Shown in pieces: positions 14,098 to 17,546 of a stretch of DNA of 17,546 bases. The notes below the pieces were generated by a model. It was not told the origin of the DNA. It saw nothing but the letters and a program-made list of their open reading frames with translations, and searched no databases. Origin of the DNA: JACQBY01 sp041486115 (GTDB lineage: Bacteria; Nitrospirota; Nitrospiria; JACQBW01); NCBI GenBank assembly GCA_041486115.1, contig JBGPKT010000047.1, positions 1 to 17,546 of the forward strand, written 5' to 3'. Position 1 is the stretch's first letter. Every line of letters begins with the position of its first letter. The translations under genes were made by a program, and so were the position numbers.

Positions 14098-16797
14098 ATG
14101 CCGGACCGGTTCCCCGAATTTTTAGAAAAGATCTCCCTGATTTCACCTAAAGCCGCCCGCGCTTTTGAAAGAGAGGGGGAAGAAGTCCTCCGGGAACTCG
14201 ATTTTGACTCCTTTCAACGATGGTTTAATCTCGGGTCATTGATCTCTTACGCCTCGTCTGCCAACGGGATCAAGTTTTTCAATGAAAGTCCGCGCATCAT
14301 TCAACAGATTAAAAAAAGACCTGCTTTAAAACAATATCTTCAAACAGGGGCTCAGCTGGCGATCGAACCCAACAGCGTAGCGCTCGATTATTTTCGTACC
14401 CTCCCCCTTCTGGCCGGACATTTTTCACCTGAAAGAATTTCGGAATGGGCCCGAATCGGGAGCGAAGTGGCGAAAGAGGATTACCTGACGGGAACGGAAT
14501 ATTTTAAAGCAGGTCCGGCGATTCTCCATGTCATCGATTCGCCATTGCTGGAGGTCTGGGCAAAAATCGGACTTTTGCTTTCGCAAGAGGATACCCGATC
14601 GAAAACCTTTCATGCGCTCGAATACTTCAGGACCTTCCCGGAGATTCTATCCGGAGTCCGCCACCGATCTCTCCAGCCCCAGATTCTTAGAATCGGACAA
14701 GCCCTGGCTCTCCAGGCGGCCGAAGAAACCATCGGATACTTCAAGGCTATTCCCGGAATATTTTTAAATCTTGAGGAAGAAGAGGGGACTCATTTGATCT
14801 TTTCCCTCGCCGATGAAATCGTCTCCAAGGCCCCCTATGCCTTGATTGATTTCTTAAAACATGCCACCGATCTCTTGAAAATGATGGACAGGAACCTCCA
14901 CTCGTTAAACCTGTTTGTTCAGGGAGGATTAAAAATCAAAGCTCCCCCTGAAGCGGTCAAAGCCTATTTCTCGCTTCAATCCAAAAGGGCGATGGATAAC
15001 CTCAATGAACTCTCCCAAACCGCTTTCCTCCCCGATAGTTATAAATGGTTAATCTTTTTTGTGGAAATGATTGTCGGATATCCGGTTGAAATCGTCGCGG
15101 GACCTGTCCCGTCAAGCCGGATAAAAGGAAACATCGGGGTCATCACCCTCCCGGAAAAGATCAGCGTCTATTCTGAAAAGATAGAAAATCTCAAACTATA
15201 CAAATTGATGGCCCTCCACGAAGCGGCGCATCTCGAGTTTGGAACTTATATCCCTCTTTCTGCCGAATCGATTGCAAGATTTCAAACCCTCGATCCCGTC
15301 CTTGCTCAAAACCTCTGGACCATTGTTGAAGAATCCCGGATCGACCATCTATTAAGAGAAGCGTATCCCGGAGCGGTAAGAGATTTACATCCGATCATGG
15401 AAGCCCAGAAAAGTAATCGCCCCGACCTGTTTAACCTTCCTCCGGAAAAAGGAATCCTCGAGGCGCTGCTCCAGCTTTCGATTCATGAAGAGATCCTCAT
15501 TCCGGTGCCGATTATTAATCAGGTCTCCCGGTTATTTTCTATTTTAAAAACCATCTGGCGTTCTGACGCTACGGTTGAAGATACGCTGACAACCCTCTGC
15601 CGGCTTTATGAGGAATATCGCTTAATCTTTCCTGAATTTGAAAAAGAAGTAGAAAAAAGGATTGAAATTCTTTCGCCGGAAGACGCTATCCCTCATTATT
15701 GGAACATTCCGGAAAGCCGCCTCTCCCATCAGGGATTCGTGACCCCGGAGAAGGCCTTTCAGAGCGAGACCGCTCCGGTACGATCGTCAGAACAGGTGAG
15801 CCTCAGCGACAGGCCATCGGTCGGCGAGGCTCAGGATCAGTCCTTCCGCTTAAACGAAACCCTGGAGGAAGAACCTTTCTCCACAAATCAAACCATCAAA
15901 GGCATTTCAGAACACTATTTTTCATACGATGAATGGGACTGGATGAGCCAGAACTACAAACCGAACTGGTGCAAACTCATCGAAAAAGAGTTCGATCAAC
16001 CTGCAGGAGCTTCTCATAAGATGGACATGCCGTACGGCGCGGTTTTATCCATACGGCGATATTTTGAAAAACTGAAACCTGAAAATTATCGAAAGGTAAA
16101 AAAACAACGGGATGGAGATGAAATAGATTTCGACCGGTTAATCGACATCTGGGCCGATATCCGGGCCGGGGTCTCTCCGGAAGAAAATATTTACATCCGG
16201 AGAGAAAAAAAAGAGCGGAACATTACTGCGGCTTTCCTCATCGATTTGAGCGGATCGACCCGCCAGCAGATCGCCCAAACGGAAAAAAAGATCATCGATA
16301 TTGAAAAAGAAGGATTGTTTCTGATGACCGCTGCGTTAAACGCCATCGGCGACGAATTCGGCTTATTCGGTTTCTCGGGCCAATCCCGTAATCAGGTGGA
16401 GTTTTATACGATCAAGGGGTTTGATGACAAGGGGGGCTCTTCTCTCGATCAACGGATAGGAGCTCTTGAACCGTTGAAGCAAAACCGGGATGGCACCGCC
16501 ATCCGGCATCTGATCAGGAAACTGTCCGCCCGGGAATCGAAAATTAAGTTATTGATTATCCTGAGCGACGGGAAGCCGCTCGATGATGATTATCAGGAAA
16601 TGTATGCCCTTGAAGATACTAAAATGGCTTTAAGGGAGGCGAAGAACAACGGTATTCACCCCTTTTGCATCACGGTGGATAAACAATCCAATGAATATAT
16701 CCAAAAAATGTACCAGGATGTCAATTATACCTTTATCTCGGATATTCAAACCCTGCCTTACAAACTCCCCCAGATTTATAAAAAACTGACCACTTAA
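14098..16797 (+). CDS. cbbO: CbbO/NorD-type VWA-domain protein
   Basis: Partner of the AAA+ ATPase; the VWA domain normally recruits the client. The 899 aa comprise helical repeats at about residues 60-300 (units of about 37 aa with WxxIGxxLA and EYFRxxPxIL), a middle domain with His374-Glu-Ala-Ala-His378 and a later EESRID (Glu411-Glu412), a variable linker at about 550-605, the family motif YDEWDWM then PNWC near 620, and a C-terminal VWA domain at about 710-895. The MIDAS is complete: Asp716-x-Ser718-x-Ser720, Thr800 and Asp824. I chose ATG 14098; TTG 14089, directly after the ATPase stop, is also possible. Neither has a Shine-Dalgarno, so translation probably continues from the upstream gene. 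No signal peptide; cytoplasmic. NorD is an equally suitable family name. Confidence 0.9.
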   Translation: MPDRFPEFLEKISLISPKAARAFEREGEEVLRELDFDSFQRWFNLGSLISYASSANGIKFFNESPRIIQQIKKRPALKQYLQTGAQLAIEPNSVALDYFRTLPLLAGHFSPERISEWARIGSEVAKEDYLTGTEYFKAGPAILHVIDSPLLEVWAKIGLLLSQEDTRSKTFHALEYFRTFPEILSGVRHRSLQPQILRIGQALALQAAEETIGYFKAIPGIFLNLEEEEGTHLIFSLADEIVSKAPYALIDFLKHATDLLKMMDRNLHSLNLFVQGGLKIKAPPEAVKAYFSLQSKRAMDNLNELSQTAFLPDSYKWLIFFVEMIVGYPVEIVAGPVPSSRIKGNIGVITLPEKISVYSEKIENLKLYKLMALHEAAHLEFGTYIPLSAESIARFQTLDPVLAQNLWTIVEESRIDHLLREAYPGAVRDLHPIMEAQKSNRPDLFNLPPEKGILEALLQLSIHEEILIPVPIINQVSRLFSILKTIWRSDATVEDTLTTLCRLYEEYRLIFPEFEKEVEKRIEILSPEDAIPHYWNIPESRLSHQGFVTPEKAFQSETAPVRSSEQVSLSDRPSVGEAQDQSFRLNETLEEEPFSTNQTIKGISEHYFSYDEWDWMSQNYKPNWCKLIEKEFDQPAGASHKMDMPYGAVLSIRRYFEKLKPENYRKVKKQRDGDEIDFDRLIDIWADIRAGVSPEENIYIRREKKERNITAAFLIDLSGSTRQQIAQTEKKIIDIEKEGLFLMTAALNAIGDEFGLFGFSGQSRNQVEFYTIKGFDDKGGSSLDQRIGALEPLKQNRDGTAIRHLIRKLSARESKIKLLIILSDGKPLDDDYQEMYALEDTKMALREAKNNGIHPFCITVDKQSNEYIQKMYQDVNYTFISDIQTLPYKLPQIYKKLTT
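15797..15833 (+). repeat. Perfect-arm hairpin inside the CbbO linker coding region
   Basis: TGAGCCTC (15797-15804) is fully complementary to GAGGCTCA (15826-15833). Within them CGAC (15807-15810) pairs with GTCG (15820-15823) across a symmetric 2x2 internal loop, leaving a 9-nt terminal loop. It encodes part of the low-conservation linker (VSLSDRPSVGEAQ). Confidence 0.6.
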
Positions 16798-16850
16798 GTT
16801 TTATGAAATAAACCTTTTGAAGTCACTGCGTTGTTTCTTATTAAACGGGG

Positions 16851-16866
16851 CCGGGATTAAGCCCGG
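16851..16866. terminator. Possible weak bidirectional terminator hairpin
   Basis: CCGGG (16851-16855) and CCCGG (16862-16866) can pair around a 6-nt loop in the 92-bp gap between the converging cbbO and GGDEF genes. No T-tract follows on either strand, so this rests on position and a 5-bp GC stem. Confidence 0.3.
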
Positions 16867-16889
16867 AATTGCAAGTAAAAGAGGAGTGT

Positions 16890-17546
16890 TTAAAACACGC
16901 AGACCCGGTTTTTTCCTCCCCTTTTGGCCCGGTAGAGCGCCTTGTCTGCCTTGACAATTATACTTTCAGCGTTTTTGGTTTTCTCTCCTTGGATTGAAAC
17001 CCCGCCAATGGATACGGTGATTCGGAGCTTATGCCGTTTTAAGAAGGGATGAAGGGAGACTTTTTCTCTTAACCGTTCTCCAACGATTTTCACTCCCTCC
17101 CTCGAGTTTTCCGGAAGGATGATAATGAATTCATCTCCGCCGTAGCGGCATGAAAAATCATATCCCCTGAGCAAAGAAGAGATGATTTTTCCCAATTCTC
17201 TTAAAACCTCATCCCCCGCTTTATGACCCAGCGTATCGTTAATATTTTTAAACAAATCGACATCCATCATCAAACATCCGATCGAATTTTTAAATCGCTG
17301 GCTTCTTATCCATTCTTTCGTTAAAGCCTGCTTTAAATAGTTTCTGTTATATAATCCGGTAAGAGGATCCAGGGTGGATAATTTCTCTAATTTCTTGTTC
17401 TTTACCTTGAGGAATTCTTGAACCTCCCGGATTCTCAAAAGATTGATTATCCGAACGGTAAATTCATCCGGATGAAACGGCTTTGAGATATAATCCGTAG
17501 CTCCTTGCTGAAAGCCGAGTATTTTTTCTTTCATTTGATCTTTAAC
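16890..17546 (-). CDS. Response regulator with GGDEF diguanylate cyclase domain (N-terminus missing at window edge)
   Basis: The visible 218 residues are the C-terminal part of a receiver-GGDEF protein that makes cyclic-di-GMP when phosphorylated. The frame is open to the window edge. The first residues (ATDYISKPFHPDEF) are the end of a receiver domain with its conserved Lys-Pro, so the internal ATG at 17532-17534 is not the start. A helical linker (EVQEFLKVKNKKLEKLS) leads into the cyclase domain: DPLTGLYNRNYL, DVDLFKNIND, GHKAGDEVL, then RYGGDEF, and ALYRAKRGGKN near the end. The GGDEF signature is intact, and RGYD five residues before it is an RxxD product-inhibition site. The phosphorylated Asp lies outside the window. 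It resembles PleD/WspR-type regulators in layout. Confidence 0.93.
   Translation of the reverse strand, partial: VKDQMKEKILGFQQGATDYISKPFHPDEFTVRIINLLRIREVQEFLKVKNKKLEKLSTLDPLTGLYNRNYLKQALTKEWIRSQRFKNSIGCLMMDVDLFKNINDTLGHKAGDEVLRELGKIISSLLRGYDFSCRYGGDEFIIILPENSREGVKIVGERLREKVSLHPFLKRHKLRITVSIGGVSIQGEKTKNAESIIVKADKALYRAKRGGKNRVCVF

Noticed and set aside
13318..16797. Evidence for a Calvin cycle or denitrification gene cluster
   Set aside because: Only the CbbQ/NorQ and CbbO/NorD family members are present; no Rubisco or NOR subunit lies in the window.

Overview
The window reads as chromosomal DNA of a Gram-negative (two-membrane) bacterium with type IV pili. Exported folding and hydrolase proteins, lipoprotein signals and a pilB preceded by aroE support this. 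The aroE-pilB order recalls Geobacter-like Deltaproteobacteria and Nitrospirota, and a Nitrospirota-type genome is my best guess, but no rRNA or other taxonomic marker is present. I see no tRNA, rRNA, CRISPR array, insertion sequence or phage gene.

Left part (1-4082, minus strand): the operon pgsA - DUF512 radical-SAM-like protein - aroE, joined by two ATGA overlaps, followed after 131 bp by pilB, which runs off the left edge. Consensus promoters lie back to back at 4094-4179. The minus-strand one starts pgsA almost without a leader. The plus-strand one drives an unrecognised 92-aa protein, a degenerate PilZ protein, an exported parvulin-type prolyl isomerase and an exported metallo-beta-lactamase-fold hydrolase (4235-6776).

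Middle (6777-7882): an AT-rich spacer with a promoter/operator, then a vapBC-type toxin-antitoxin pair, then a degenerate copy of a structured repeat.

Right part (7876-16797): a divergent locus that is the most interesting piece. On the minus strand, six tightly packed genes are read in the order DUF3386 protein, 86-aa unknown, exported protein with about 14 Asp-box/Ycf48-like beta-propeller repeats, propeller lipoprotein with 7 repeats, ferrochelatase hemH, DUF971 protein. On the plus strand is a CbbQ/NorQ-type MoxR AAA+ ATPase with a CbbO/NorD-type VWA protein. These ATPase/VWA pairs usually remodel or metallate a metalloenzyme such as Rubisco or nitric oxide reductase, yet no such client is present. 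The neighbours suggest a heme- or metalloprotein-assembly module instead; this is inference. The ATPase gene has a roughly 134-nt nested inverted repeat in its leader and appears to begin with a non-canonical ATC codon.

Right edge (16890-17546, minus strand): the C-terminal part of a response regulator with a GGDEF diguanylate cyclase domain and an intact inhibitory I-site. With the PilZ protein and PilB it gives the window a loose cyclic-di-GMP/pilus theme.

No gene-free stretch exceeds 300 bases. The longest are 6777-7037 and 13104-13317, both described below.
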